Assembly (NCBI RefSeq): GCF_902167145.1
Contig: NC_050096.1
Coordinates: 85,618,683-85,682,682 of the forward strand
From: Zea mays
Lineage: Eukaryota; Streptophyta; Magnoliopsida; Poales; Poaceae
DNA length: 64,000 nt
Reading direction: 5' to 3'
Part shown: positions 1 through 12,672 of the stretch, one piece after another
How the letters are laid out: every line of letters starts with the position of its first letter
Position numbering within the stretch: the first letter of the stretch is position 1
Program-made: the position numbers and the translations under genes
Notes under the pieces: generated by a model
Seen by the model: only the letters and a program-made list of their open reading frames with translations
Told to the model about the DNA's origin: nothing
Database searches by the model: none

Positions 1-584
1 TCACTCACTTGGGTATTCTTTTGCAGGAAAAATCTCAAACCCACGAGACTTTAAAGAGATTCTTAAGACAAGCTCAAAATGAGTTCGGATTAAGGATCAA
101 AAAGATAAGAAGCGATAATGGGACAGAGTTCAAGAATTCACAAATTGAAGGCTTTCTTGAGGAGGAGGGCATCAAGCATGAGTTCTCTTCTCCCTACACA
201 CCTCAACAAAATGGTGTAGTGGAGAGGAAGAATAGAACTCTACTAGACATGGTAAGGACCATGCTTGATGAGTACAAGACACCAGACCGGTTCTAGGCTG
301 AGGCAATTAACACCGCCTGCTACTCCATTAACCGGCTCTACCTTCACCGAATCCTCAAGAAAACATCATATGAACTCCTCATTGGTAAAAAGCCCAATGT
401 TTCATATTTTAGAGTCTTTGGGAGTAAATGCTTTATTCTTATTAAAAGAGGTAGAAGTTCTAAATTTGCTCCTAAGGCTGTAGAAGGCTTTTTACTAGGG
501 TATGACTCAAACACAAGGGCATATAGAGCCTTCAACAAATCCACTGAATTAGTTAAGGTTTCTTGTGACATTGTGTTTGATGAG
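1..584 (+). pseudogene. Ty1/copia integrase catalytic core and C-terminal part (broken)
   Basis: The reading frame from base 9 encodes the second half of the retroviral-type integrase core. It includes the D of SDNGTEF and, about 35 residues on, the E of NGVVERKNRTL, which are the second and third residues of the D,D-E triad. The first D and the HHCC zinc finger would lie upstream of the window. The frame stops at TAG 294-296, where related copies (for example at 46629 on the other strand) indicate a tryptophan. The C-terminal stretch (KKPNVSYFRVFG type) continues to the insertion at 585 and resumes at 8482. It would have integrated element cDNA, but this copy is non-functional. Confidence 0.88.
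580..584. repeat. Target-site duplication ATGAG, left copy
   Basis: ATGAG immediately precedes the LTR start TGTAACACC. An identical copy follows the right LTR at 8477-8481. Deleting one copy plus the element restores the continuous copia sequence (FDE/TNGSQ junction). Confidence 0.95.
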
Positions 585-3500
585 TGTAACACCACAAAAT
601 CATATTTTGGGTAATTTAGAAAATTTTATCTTGAGACCTAAATAAATGTGTTTTCAAATAAGAGATTAAATAAAAGATCCATATGAGTCAAATTATTCCT
701 TTGAATAATATATTTGACGCAATTCTAAAAAAAAGGTGCAGACTAGAGTATCTTTCAATAAATAATATTAGCATTTATTTTCATAAGATGAATATATTTT
801 TGTGTGTGTAGGAATGGTATGTTTAAAAGCATTTGCATGAATGAATAAATTAATAAAAAAACTATGAGTTTGCATTCAAGCTGGAATTTGAGTGTGCATT
901 TAAATTCATATTTCAAATTTAGGGTTTGGAAATTTAAAACTAAAATTAGGAAACAAAATAGGAATCGGAGAGAAAACAAAACTATAATAATAATAAGGTG
1001 CTAGATGAGCTTTTCTTCATTTTAAAAAAAAATATGCTGACCGCTCAAAATTATTTGCAACGTGTATATATATATATAACATATATTATATATATATAGC
1101 ATAAAGGAATGCCACGCTCGATACTGTCATTAATATAATATATTTAGTTTAGCATAGGAGAAGTAAATTAACCTCCATCGCGTAATACATGTACAGAAGG
1201 TATTTGAACTACGAGAAAATGCATGGCTTTCCAATACATGCCACAGAATCGCCTAGCTTTTAGCACCGGATCGGATCTCAGCCAAACACCTGTACACGCG
1301 CATCTGACGGGGAGATATCGGCAGGTTGTTGAGATCCTACGCGAGCTCCACGGGCGTAACAACCCGCCGTGCTTGCCGGATTGGGAATGGCGGGCGGCGG
1401 TTACAACAGACTCCGGAGATCCAAGTGAACTGCGGGCCTATAAAAATTGAGCCCCCGTACCATCTCGCCTCAAGCTACAGTCTCCACCATCGAGAGCCGA
1501 GGGCCTTAGCGGTCATGTGGTATGCCGTGAATTCGCTGTGTGCCGCTGGGAGAGCAGTCGTGGCCGCCGCGTCGAAGCCGATCCAGATGGATAGCAGAGA
1601 GAGAAAGGAACTCGCCGTCGTCCTAAGCTCGGCATGCCGTCCTGTAGGCCGGGCCTGGGATCCCACACCGACGCGTGAGCGTCGTCGCCGGGCCGCCATG
1701 CATCAGGGCACCGCTGCGTCGCGTAGTCCGGATCCGCGTCGCCCAGACCTGAGGTGAGAAATCCCCACGGGGTCCTCCCTGCCATTCCCTTGCGCGGCAT
1801 TAGACAGTATGGAGTTTGGGCAGTCGGGTGCGTGGGTGGCGTGGTCCGATGTGCTGCGCCGCCATGGTACACGGGCGTTGCTGCCCAGCTTTCCCCAGCG
1901 TGAGATAGAAGAAGGTCTCCTGGTCGTGGATGGAAAAATCAACGGCGTGGAATAGATCCTGGGCGTAGAGTCTCATCGCCCAATCCGATCCGTTGATCCA
2001 GCCGTGGACGGCTGTGATTGAAATGGCTGATACCCTTTCGGTTATGTGGTTTTTGGGCGCTCGGATTGTGATCGGACGGTCCGCGTGGCATACCCGTTCG
2101 GATTAATACAGATCTAATCCTGGCCTTCGATATTTGATCGGACGACCTAGAGTTAACCGTATCCCTTCGTCAGGGCTATTTTTCAAAAGAGACCCTATAG
2201 AAATTTGAAACCAACCCGCCGTCCTATGCGGCTGTTTTCTGAGTCTTGGGAAATTTTGCAAGTTAATCCTTGCATTCCTCTGTTTTTGACGACCAGTCCA
2301 AAGAACAATAAAAATAGAAACTTAATTATAGAAAATGATTTTTAATTCAAAAATAATTCTAGAAACTTGTATAATTCATATTAAATTCATTTTAACTCCG
2401 AATTAATTCATTCTAGTGGCATTAATTTTGTTTTAATATTGTTAATCATTTAGTAAATTTGTTTAGCCACGAAACTTGAATTAAAATTGTTCATTTGGAT
2501 TAAACTATTCTAAACACTAAATAATTTCGGAAATTCATAACTTAATAACCGTAGTTCCGAATTTAGCGGTTCTTGTTTCTACGATCTCGTAGCAACGTGT
2601 AGATTACTACTATGCAATTGTTCTTATGTTTGGTGTAATGTTAATTTTGTCTATACCATATTTGTTTGTATTTCTACGACTAGCGTGAGGTCACGAGTCA
2701 CCTGAAGATCATCCTGGTACCTGGAATCTCAAGTCCCAGGCAAGTTGTGCCCTTGATCACTTCTTTTTACCTACTCATGTTCTGATTAATCATAATGATC
2801 TGCATAGGTTAATTTTGATGGGACCCAATAGGTTACCCTAGTTTGTCTATCTTTATACCTTGTTTACCACTGAACTTTTTGGGTAGTAATTGCTAGTGCT
2901 TTATGTGGTTTTGGGTATGAAGATACATTATTCATGATCACACTTTTATTATCTATTTATTATCACTATTCATGATAAGATCATTATGTTAATTGGAACA
3001 TGGAGAACCACCCGGGAAAACAGTGCTACCACAAGGGTTTAATGGGACGCCCTTGGCCGATTAATTAGGAAAGCTAGTGGAAGACTACCTTACCTGAAAG
3101 GGGCAAGGGCAGTAGGGGAGTGGTCAGTGTAGGGAGGCCCTCGGGAGGATTTTGCTGCGATGGCGGTCCTGCAAGGGATTCCTGCATTGGAGCTTCCTAT
3201 AAACTGTAGCGGGTTTTCTGAAGCTAGTGGAACTTTGTAAAGGCCTCGTAGTGTTACCCTGCCTCGCCTCCTCGGTAGAGGTGTATGGGAAGTCGCGATC
3301 CCTTGGCAGATGGGTAACATGACTTGTGGGTAAAGATGCGCAACCTCTGCAGAGTGTAAAACTGGTATACTAGCCGTGCTCACGGTCATGAGCGACTCGG
3401 ACACTCACATGATTAATTTATGGAACTTAAATTCAATTTGTCATATGCATTGCATCGCAGGTAATGTTGTTACTTCTGTTCTACTATTTAATTGTGTTGG

Positions 3501-3972
3501 TATTTACTTATACTTAGTAACTGCTAATAAAATTTTGACCAACTTTAAAAGCAATGCTCAGCTTTAACCATCCTTTTTTGGTAAGCCTTACACTTCACGT
3601 GAGCTCCCACCTTTGGCGAGTTCATGCACATTATTCCCCACAACTTGTTGAGCGATGAACGTATGTGAGCTCACTCTTGCTGTCTCACATCCCCCCACAG
3701 GTCAAGAACAGGTACCACAGGATGAGGCGCATGGAGGATGCTGCGATGTGTTCGTGAGAGGTCTAGGCCGTCGTCTCCCAGTCAACTTTGGGTTGCTGGA
3801 CCGTTGTCTCCTTATAATGTAATTATTTATTTTGTATAGAACTCCTGTTATATATAAAGATGTGACATTCGATCCTGTGCCACTATGCATCATATGTGTG
3901 AGACTTGGTCCCAGCACACCTGGTGTTTATGTTCGCGCCCGGGTTTTGGACCCCTAAAATCCGGGTGTGACA
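585..3972 (+). repeat. 5' LTR of the Tekay-like element
   Basis: 3388 bp, starting TGTAACACC and ending GGGTGTGACA. An AT-rich first kilobase with a TA microsatellite near 1065 is followed by a GC-rich block (about 1220-2000) containing a TATAAAAA sequence near 1439, which could be the LTR promoter (inference). The rest is AT-rich. The same sequence recurs at 5092-8476. Open frames of up to 143 codons in the GC block occur on both strands and resemble no known protein, so they are not called as genes. Confidence 0.93.
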
Positions 3973-3976
3973 GAAG

Positions 3977-3987
3977 TGGTATCAGAG
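3977..3987 (+). other. Primer binding site (initiator tRNA-Met type)
   Basis: TGGTATCAGAG lies 4 bp after the LTR end. This is the usual plant retrotransposon sequence complementary to the 3' end of initiator methionine tRNA, where minus-strand cDNA synthesis is primed. Confidence 0.85.
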
Positions 3988-5077
3988 GAATGTTGACTGT
4001 AGGACGAAACCTAGATAGAACTGGACAACCAATATTTACTTACCTCTGCTACTCTGATTCTTTCTAAACTTTTCTTAATCTTTTCTCATCTATTTCCGCT
4101 TTACTCTGATTATTCTTACCTCTTCCTTCTAAAGACAAATGTGGATTTCACACTTTGAAATCCTGTGCCAAAAGTGATCTTTAGGAATAGGAGACCTACT
4201 CTTAAGAAACAAAAATAAAACTATTTTCTATGAACTTGAATGTTTGTTCTTATGATACTTGTCTGATTGGGATCTTTGATTGAGTGTGATGAATTGTGGA
4301 GTAATGTCCACAATTACATCTGCATATACATATAGGAAAAATGCTTATAAAAATAACTAGACAAACTAGATTGTCCCTCATTAAAGTATCTAGCATAACA
4401 ATATCCGTCTCATCTTAAAAGATTCTATCCTACACTCATAGATCCATCTTATCTCAAAAGATCCTAACTTATCCTAATCAAAATATATCTAGCTTAACAG
4501 ATCCATCTTATCTTAAAAGATTCCATTTTTTTTCTTATAGATTTATCTTGCCCTAATTAGCATATTTATCCCACTCTAGAATAACAACCATGGACTAACC
4601 CAACCAATAGAGTCATGATAGATTGCATAATCAGTCTATCTCTACCTAACGTCAAACAAACTTTTGACCTACACCATGTAGTCTATCTCATCGATATCTA
4701 TCTTAACCATATTTTCCAACCCCGATGATGAACACTAACCTCGAATCGATGAGACCAAGACCTTCGTCTTTCCTTTTATTTACTAATCTTAACAAGGAAG
4801 GATATAACATTCAAAGCGAATCTCGAGGTGAATCAAGACTTAAACCTTTCAGATGAAGTCTTTTCCTTGGCATAATCCTTCTTACTTCAACCTGTCCGGC
4901 TTATATCCTACATAATAAGTAGATGGATACCTATGCCATCTTAATCACCCACTATTGACTATAAAGAAAAAAATGAGAATCTGGATTTTTGAACCAATTA
5001 TAGACTAAAAGCTGAATTACAAACCAATCATTTTGTATCACTTGTCTTAACTAATCTCGAGGACGAGATTATTTTTA
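3988..5077 (+). other. Non-coding interior of the Tekay-like element
   Basis: About 1.1 kb of AT-rich DNA without a frame longer than about 60 codons and without protease, RT, RNase H, integrase or chromodomain similarity. It has several degenerate repeats of a TCTTATC/AAAGATTC type between 4380 and 4520. Its 3' end (from about 4620) resembles, in organisation and some wording, the interior remnant on the other strand at 18797-19400, which suggests a shared parental 3' region. Confidence 0.75.
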
Positions 5078-5091
5078 AGGGGGGTAGAATT
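5078..5091 (+). other. Polypurine tract
   Basis: AAGGGGGG-rich tract directly upstream of the 3' LTR start at 5092. This is where plus-strand cDNA synthesis would begin. It is preceded by the GAGGACGAGATTATTTTT stretch typical of Tekay/Del elements. Confidence 0.85.
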
Positions 5092-8000
5092 TGTAACACC
5101 ACAAAATCATATTTTGGGTAATTTAGAAAATTTTATCTTGAGACCTAAATAAATGTGTTTTCAAATAAGAGATTAAATAAAAGATCCATATGAGTCAAAT
5201 TATTCCTTTGAATAATATATTTGACGCAATTCTAAAAAAAAGGTGCAGACTAGAGTATCTTTCAATAAATAATATTAGCATTTATTTTCATAAGATGAAT
5301 ATATTTTTGTGTGTGTAGGAATGGTATGTTTAAAAGCATTTGCATGAATGAATAAATTAATAAAAAAACTATGAGTTTGCATTCAAGCTGGAATTTGAGT
5401 GTGCATTTAAATTCATATTTCAAATTTAGGGTTTGGAAATTTAAAACTAAAATTAGGAAACAAAATAGGAATCGGAGAGAAAACAAAACTATAATAATAA
5501 TAAGGTGCTAGATGAGCTTTTCTTCATTTTAAAAAAAAATATGCTGACCGCTCAAAATTATTTGCAACGTGTATATATATATAACATATATTATATATAT
5601 AGCATAAAGGAATGCCACGCTCAATACTGTCATTAATATAATATATTTAGTTTAGCATAGGAGAAGTAAATTAACCTCCATCGCGTAATACATGTACAGA
5701 AGGTATTTGAACTACGAGAAAATGCATGGCTTTCCAATACATGCCACAGAATCGCCTAGCTTTTAGCACCGGATCGGATCTCAGCCAAACACCTGTACAC
5801 GCGCATCTGACGGGGAGATATCGGCAGGTTGTTGAGATCCTACGCGAGCTCCACGGGCGTAACAACCCGCCGTGCTTGCCGGATTGGGAATGGCGGGCGG
5901 CGGTTACAACAGACTCCGGAGATCCAAGTGAACTGCGGGCCTATAAAAATTGAGCCCCCGTACCATCTCGCCTCAAGCTACAGTCTCCACCATCGAGAGC
6001 CGAGGGCCTTAGCGGTCATGTGGTATGCCGTGAATTCGCTGTGTGCCGCTGGGAGAGCAGTCGTGGCCGCCGCGTCGAAGCCGATCGAGATGGATAGCAG
6101 AGAGAGAAAGGAACTCGCCGTCGTCCTAAGCTCGGCATGCCGTCCTGTAGGCCGGGCCTGGGATCCCACACCGACGCGTGAGCGTCGTCGCCGGGCCGCC
6201 ATGCATCAGGGCACCGCTGCGTCGCGTAGTCCGGATCCGCGTCGCCCAGACCTGAGGTGAGAAATCCCCACGGGGTCCTCCCTGCCATTCCCTTGCGCGG
6301 CATTAGACAGTATGGAGTTTGGGCAGTCGGGTGCGTGGGTGGCGTGGTCCGATGTGCTGCGCCGCCATGGTACACGGGCGTTGCTGCCCAGCTTTCCCCA
6401 GCGTGAGATAGAAGAAGGTCTCCTGGTCGTGGATGGAAAAATCAACGGCGTGGAATAGATCCTGGGCGTAGAGTCTCATCGCCCAATCCGATCCGTTGAT
6501 CCAGCCGTGGACGGCTGTGATTGAAATGGCTGATACCCTTTCGGTTATGTGGTTTTTGGGCGCTCGGATTGTGATCGGACGGTCCGCGTGGCATACCCGT
6601 TCGGATTAATACAGATCTAATCCTGGCCTTCGATATTTGATCGGACGACCTAGAGTTAACCGTATCCCTTCGTCAGGGCTATTTTTCAAAAGAGACCCTA
6701 TAGAAATTTGAAACCAACCCACCGTCCTATGCGGCTGTTTTCTGAGTCTTGGGAAATTTTGCAAGTTAATCCTTGCATTCCTCTGTTTTTGACGACCAGT
6801 ACAAAGAACAATAAAAATAGAAACTTAATTATAGAAAATGATTTTTAATTCAAAAATAATTCTAGAAACTTGTATAATTCATATTAAATTCATTTTAACT
6901 CCGAATTAATTCATTCTAGTGGCATTAATTTTGTTTTAATATTGTTAATCATTTAGTAAATTTGTTTAGCCACGAAACTTGAATTAAAATTGTTCATTTG
7001 GATTAAACTATTCTAAACACTAAATAATTTCGGAAATTCATAACTTAATAACCGTAGTTCCGAATTTAGCGGTTCTTGTTTCTACGATCTCGTAGCAACG
7101 TGTAGATTACTACTATGCAATTGTTCTTATGTTTGGTGTAATGTTAATTTTGTCTATACCATATTTGTTTGTATTTCTACGACTAGCGTGAGGTCACGAG
7201 TCACCTGAAGATCATCCTGGTACCTGGAATCTCAAGTCCCAGGCAAGTTGTGCCCTTGATCACTTCTTTTTACCTACTCATGTTCTGATTAATCATAATG
7301 ATCTGCATAGGTTAATTTTGATGGGACCCAATAGGTTACCCTAGTTTGTCTATCTTTATACCTTGTTTACCACTGAACTTTTTGGGTAGTAATTGCTAGT
7401 GCTTTATGTGGTTTTGGGTATGAAGATACATTATTCATGATCACACTTTTATTATCTATTTATTATCACTATTCATGATAAGATCATTATGTTAATTGGA
7501 ACATGGAGAACCACCCGGGAAAACAGTGCTACCACAAGGGTTTAATGGGACGCCCTTGGCCGATTAATTAGGAAAGCTAGTGGAAGACTACCTTACCTGA
7601 AAGGGGCAAGGGCAGTAGGGGAATGGTCAGTGTAGGGAGGCCCTCGGGAGGATTTTGCTGCGATGGCGGTCCTGCAAGGGATTCCTGCATTGGAGCTTCC
7701 TATAAACTGTAGCGGGTTTTCTGAAGCTAGTGGAACTTTGTAAAGGCCTCGTAGTGTTACCCTGCCTCGCCTCCTCGGTAGAGGTGTATGGGAAGTCGCG
7801 ATCCCTTGGCAGATGGGTAACATGACTTGTGGGTAAAGATGCGCAACCTCTGCAGAGTGTAAAACTGGTATACTAGCCGTGCTCACGGTCATGAGCGGCT
7901 CGGACACTCACATGATTAATTTATGGAACTTAAATTCAATTTGTCATATGCATTGCATCGCAGGTAATGTTGTTACTTCTGTTCTACTATTTAATTGGGT

Positions 8001-8476
8001 TGGTATTTACTTATACTTAGTAACTGCTAATAAAATTTTGACCAACTTTAAAAGCAATGCTCAGCTTTAACCATCCTTTTTTGGTAAGCCTTACACTTCA
8101 CGTGAGCTCCCACCTTTGGCGAGTTCATGCACATTATTCCCCACAACTTGTTGAGCGATGAACGTATGTGAGCTCACTCTTGCTGTCTCACATCCCCCCC
8201 ACAGGTCAAGAACAGGTACCACAGGATGAGGCGCATGGAGGATGCTGCGATGTGTTCGTGAGAGGTCTAGGCCGTCGTCTCCCAGTCAACTTTGGGTTGC
8301 TGGACCGTTGTCTCCTTATAATGTAATTATTTATTTTGTATAGAACTCCTGTTATATATAAAGATGTGACATTCGATCCTGTGCCACTATGCATCATATG
8401 TGTGAGACTTGGTCCCAGCACACCTGGTGTTTATGTTCGCGCCCGGGTTTTGGACCCCTAAAATCCGGGTGTGACA
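5092..8476 (+). repeat. 3' LTR of the Tekay-like element
   Basis: 3385 bp, almost identical to 585-3972. Differences seen are two or so length changes (a TA repeat near 5575, a C run near 8196) and about seven single substitutions. It is followed directly by the ATGAG target-site duplication and then by copia coding sequence. Confidence 0.93.
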
Positions 8477-8481
8477 ATGAG

Positions 8482-9715
8482 ACTAATGGCTCCCAAGTGG
8501 AGCAAGTTGATCTTGATGAGTTAGATAATGAAGAGGCTCCATGTGTCGCGCTAAGGAACATGTCCATTGGTGACGTGTGTCCAAAAGAATCCGAGGAGCC
8601 CACACAAGTACAAGATCAACCATCATATTCCATGCAAGTATCTCCACCAACTCAAGACGAGGATCAGGCTCAAGATGATGAAGATCAAGAGGATGAGCCA
8701 CCTCAAGAGGACATTGATCAAGGGGGAGATGAAGATAATGAAGATAAGGATGATGACCAAGAAATTAGGAATCAAAGACCACCACACCCAAGAGTCCACC
8801 AAGCAATTCAAAGAGATCACCCCGTCAACTCCATTCTTGGTGATATTCACAAGGGGGTAACCACTAGATCTCGAGTTGCACATTTTTGTGAACATTACTC
8901 TTTTATGTCTTCTATTGAGCCATACAGGATAGAGGATGCACTAAGACCCGAATTGGGTGGTGGCTATGCAAGAGGAGCTCAACAACTTCACAAGGAATGA
9001 GGTATGGCATTTAGTTCCACGTCCTAACAAAAATGTTGTAGGTACCAAGTGGGTATTCCGCAACAAGCAATATGAGCATGGTGTGGTGACAAGAAACAAA
9101 GCCCAACTCGTGGCAAAGGGATATTCACAAGTCGAAGGTTTGGACTTTGATGAAACTTATGCACCCGTAGCTAGGCTTGAGTCAATTCGTATATTACTTT
9201 CCTATGCTACTTACCATGGCTTCAAGCTTTATCAAATGGATGTGAAGAGTGCCTTCCTCAATGGACCTATCAAGGAATAGGTCTATGTTGAGCAGCCTCC
9301 CGACTTTGAAGATAGTGAGTATCCTAACCATGTGTATAAATTCTCAAAGGCGCTTTATGGGCTCAAGCAAGCCACAAGAGCATGGTATGAATGCCTGTGA
9401 GATTTCCTTATCACTAATGGATTCAAAGTCGGTAAAGACGATCCTACTCTCTTTACTAAAACCGTTGCAAAAGACTTGTTTATATGCCAAATTTATGTTG
9501 ATGATATTATATTTGGGTCTACTAACAAGTCAACATGTGAAGAGTTTAGTAGGATCATGATACAGAAATTCGAGATGTCTATGATGGGGGAGTTGAAGTA
9601 TTTCCTTGGATTTCAAATCAAGCAACTCCAAGAGGGCACCTTCATCAGCCAAACAAAGTACATTCAAGATATAAGAAGTTTGGAATGAAGAATGGCAAAC
9701 CCATCAAGACACCCA
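8482..9715 (+). pseudogene. Ty1/copia linker and reverse transcriptase (broken)
   Basis: This continues the copia polyprotein after the insertion. An acidic low-complexity linker (D/E/Q-rich, about 8500-8770) leads into RT with [29 protein letters not shown] and the catalytic [11 protein letters not shown] (about 9493-9525). Frame 2 is continuous from 8957 to 9688 except for TAG at 9278-9280 and TGA at 9398-9400. A frameshift follows near 9680, before the RNase H part. The active-site aspartates are present, but the protein cannot be made. Confidence 0.9.
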
Positions 9716-10441
9716 TGGGAACCAATGGGCATCTCGACCTCGACACGGGAGGTAAATCCGTAGATCAAAAGGTATAGCGGTCGATGATAGGATCTTTACT
9801 CTATTTATGTGCATCTCGACCGGACATTATGCTTTATGTATGCATGTGTGCAAGGTTTCAGGCAAATCCTAAGAAAGTTCACCTTAGGGTCGTGAAAAGA
9901 ATTATGCGATATTTAGTTTACATTCCTAAGTTTGGGCTTTGGTACCATAAGGGATCTACCTTTGATTTAATTGGGTATTCCGATGCCAATTATGCCGGGT
10001 GTAAAATAGATAGAAAGAGCACATCATGGACTTGTCAGTTTCTGGGAAGATCCCTGGTGTCATGGGCTTCAAAGAAACAAAACTCCGTAGCTCTTTCCAC
10101 TGCCGAAGCCGAGTACATTGTCGCAGGTCATTGTTGTGCGCAATTACTTTGGATGAGGCAATCCCTAAGGGACAATGGCTACAAATTGAGCAAAGTCCCT
10201 CTCCTATGTGATAATGAGAGTGCAATCCGCATGGCGGATAATCCCATTGAACACAACCGCACTAAGCACATAGACATCCGGTACCACTTTCTAAGAGATC
10301 ACCAACAAAAGGGGATATCGAAATTGCTTATGTTAGCACCCACAACCAATTAGCCGATATCTTTACCAAGCCACTAGATGAGAAAACCTTTAGCAAGCTT
10401 AGGAATGAGCTAAATATACTTGCTTCTCGGAATTTTGATTG
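9716..10441 (+). pseudogene. Ty1/copia RNase H domain (broken)
   Basis: The frame from 9784 shows GYSDANYAGCK (first catalytic D), the SWASKKQNSVALSTAEAEYI motif with its catalytic E, and LLCDNESAI with a further catalytic D, in the usual copia order. A TAG lies at 9775-9777 and a frameshift near 10316. The C-terminus (LADIFTKPLDEKTF type) reads in another frame and ends with a TGA near 10440. It would degrade the RNA of RNA/DNA hybrids. It is non-functional here. Confidence 0.88.
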
Positions 10442-11416
10442 AAACATTGCACACATAGCTCAAGTATATACCTTTGATCATATCTCTTTCATTTGATGCA
10501 AATACATATTTCTTATTTTTCTTGTGCCAAGGCTACGACTAATGTGCTTTCAAGTGTATTTCCATACTTAGTCGTAGATTTAAAGAGAAATGGAGTCTTC
10601 GGCAAAGACAAGGCTTCCACTCCAACTCTGACGATATCATGTACCCTTTGTCGTTGTTCCTCCACACTCTCAATTGGTATAATCCTTCACTCGTATTCAT
10701 TTTACCATTTGTGAGAAAGTATTAGGCCCCATAAGGGGAGAAAATGCTAAGGGCTCTCAAGTTCTCCGTGTTTGGCGCTTAATGCCAAAGGGGGAGAAAA
10801 TATTAAGCCCAACGCAAAAGGATCGCACCACCATTTCAAAAATTTTGAAATTAATTTTTAATTGGTAAATTTCAATTGGTTTATTTTTCAATCAGTATCT
10901 AATTTTCAATTGGTATGTAAAGAGAATTTCTCAGTTGGTATCTTCAAAACTTCACATTAAGTATGAAAATAATTTCAATTAGTATATTTTAAATTGGTAT
11001 CTAACTTTCAACTCATATGTTAGAGAAAATTTTCAATTGGTATCTACTTCAAAAACCCTCTTGAAACAGGGGGAGCTTTTACTTAATCAAAGGAAAAGCA
11101 TTTGAAACAGAGGGAGGAATTTCAAATCCTAAAAATGCTTCTTGCAATCATATTCCTATACCTTTGACTATTTGCAAAAGTTTTTGAATAGATTTCCAAA
11201 AGATTTGCAAAAACAAAACATGTGGTGCAAATGTGGTCCAAAATATCAAATAAAAGAAAGCCAAACCATTCACTCTTATTCATATGTTGAAAATCTTTCA
11301 TTGGTGAAATTCTAAGTAACCTATGCACAACCTTCTCAATTGCAAACTAGTTACATTTCTGCACTTCATATTTTGCTTTGGTTTGTGTTGGCATCAATCA
11401 CCAAAAAGGGGGAGAT
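10442..11416 (+). other. Sirevirus 3' non-coding region with repeated polypurine tracts
   Basis: A non-coding stretch of about 1 kb between RNase H and the 3' LTR. Purine tracts recur near 10733, 10790, 11069, 11105 and finally 11405-11416 (AAAAAGGGGGAGAT), the last of which abuts the LTR. The phrase AATTTCAATTGGTAT also recurs between 10840 and 11045. Iterated tracts in this position are known for Sireviruses. Confidence 0.8.
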
Positions 11417-12672
11417 TGAAAGGGAAATAGGGTTAACCATTTCCTGTAATTAATTTTGATTGTTGACGACCAACACAAACACATGGACTAACTAGTTTGT
11501 CAAGAATTCATGTATTACAGGTGCATAAGGTTCAACACAAAGCAAGAAAAAAATCAAGTTAGGGACACAATTTAATTGGAACAAAAGACCTTGAGTGTGC
11601 TGAAAGATGGCGCACCGGACTATCCGGTGTGCCACCGGACAGTGTCCGGTGCACCAGGACCGTACAACTGTGAACCAGCCACTCTCGGGAATTCCAGAGT
11701 GCTCCGCTATAATTTACCGAACTGTCCGGTGTGCCACTGGACTGTTCGGTGAGCCAGCGGAGAAACGGCTCTCTGCGCCAACGATCGACTTTGCAAAAGC
11801 TACAGTGATCAACAGTACCGCGACAGAAGTAAGAGCAGCAAAGTCAAAGGGCACCAGACTGTCCGGTGCAGCAAGACGACAAAGGCTCCAACGGTCGACA
11901 AGCTCCGAACCCTAATAGTTGCGCTGACGTGGCACGCACCGGACAGTGCACAGTGGTTGTCCGGTGCGCCCATCACCAGCAGCCTTGGCCAACGGCTACA
12001 AGGTGGTTGGGGGCTATAAATACCCCCAACCACCACAATCTTTGGCATCCAAGTGTTCTGAACATCACATTCAATACAAGAGCAAAAGACTCCACTCCAA
12101 GACACATTCAATAAATCAAATCCTCTCCAAGCCACCAAATCAACTCAATTCCATTAGGGACTTGAGAGAGGGTGTTTTGTGTTCTTTTGTTGCTCTTGTC
12201 GCTTGGATTGGCCTTTTTCTTTTCCCTTCTATTTCTCAAGTGACTTGTAATCGAAGCAAGAGACATCTAAGTGTATGGTGGTCCTTGCAGGGTCTAAGTG
12301 ACCCGAGAGATTAAGGAAAAGGCTCACTCGGTCTAAGTGACCGTTTGAGAGAGGGAAATAGTTGAAATAGACCCGGTCTTTGTGACCTCCTCATCGGGGA
12401 CTAGGTTCTTTGGAACCGAACCTCGATAAAACAAATCATCGTGTTCACTCGCCTTAATTCTTGTTTGATTTGTTTTCCCCTCTCTAACGTTTCCTTGCTA
12501 GTGTGAATTTGAGTTGGCTCCTATACGTTATCCGCAATCCTTGAGCAACTCCTAGCAAGAGAGATATTCTTTTGGATTTGAATTTAATTCTAACGCTAAC
12601 CCCGTCTTGTAGTGTGTGTTTAAAGTTATAAATTTCAGGTTTCACCTATTTACCCCCTCTAGGCGACTTTCA
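11417..12672 (+). repeat. 3' LTR of the first Sirevirus
   Basis: 1256 bp starting TGAAAGGGAAATAGGG and ending GGCGACTTTCA. It holds several CACCGGAC...GTCCGGTG inverted repeats between about 11610 and 11970 and a TATAAATA near 12015 that could drive transcription. Its reverse complement matches the LTR at 57677-58597, so the two elements belong to one family. The next five bases (AGCAG) would be one TSD copy; the partner lies outside the window. Confidence 0.88.

Larger units (their letters stand above)
585..8476 (+). mobile_element. Non-autonomous Ty3/gypsy (Tekay/Del-like) LTR retrotransposon, complete, very young
   Basis: Two LTRs of about 3.39 kb (585-3972 and 5092-8476) flank only 1.12 kb of interior. 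The 5-bp TSD ATGAG is exact (580-584 and 8477-8481), and removing the insert rejoins the copia sequence. LTR ends are TGTAACACC and GTGTGACA. A PBS follows the left LTR and an AAGGGGGG polypurine tract precedes the right one. No gag or pol is present inside. Only about nine differences between the LTRs were noticed by eye, which implies recent insertion. The start motif and the CTCGAGGACGAGATTATTTT stretch before the PPT fit the Tekay/Del chromovirus group (maize Xilon/Prem1-like). The family name is inference. It must have been mobilised in trans. Confidence 0.92.
1..12672 (+). mobile_element. Sirevirus-type Ty1/copia retrotransposon, 5' part outside window, interrupted
   Basis: Decayed copia element read left to right as integrase (1-584), a foreign insertion (585-8476), reverse transcriptase and RNase H (8482-10441), a 3' non-coding tract with several polypurine tracts, and the 3' LTR (11417-12672). 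The order integrase then RT then RNase H is diagnostic of Ty1/copia. Long 3' non-coding DNA with repeated purine tracts and LTR palindromes based on CACCGGAC/GTCCGGTG are Sirevirus traits known in maize Opie/Ji-like families. The 5' LTR, gag and protease lie upstream of the window. Several stop codons and frameshifts show that it is dead. Confidence 0.9.

Noticed and set aside
1326..1942. ORFs of 143, 119 and 79 codons in the GC-rich part of the Tekay-like LTR, repeated at 5829-6445
   Set aside because: They overlap on both strands, have no recognisable domain, and are duplicated only because the LTR is duplicated.
8389..9000. 203-codon ORF starting in the LTR
   Set aside because: Chimeric reading through the LTR/copia junction; its first 30 codons are LTR sequence.
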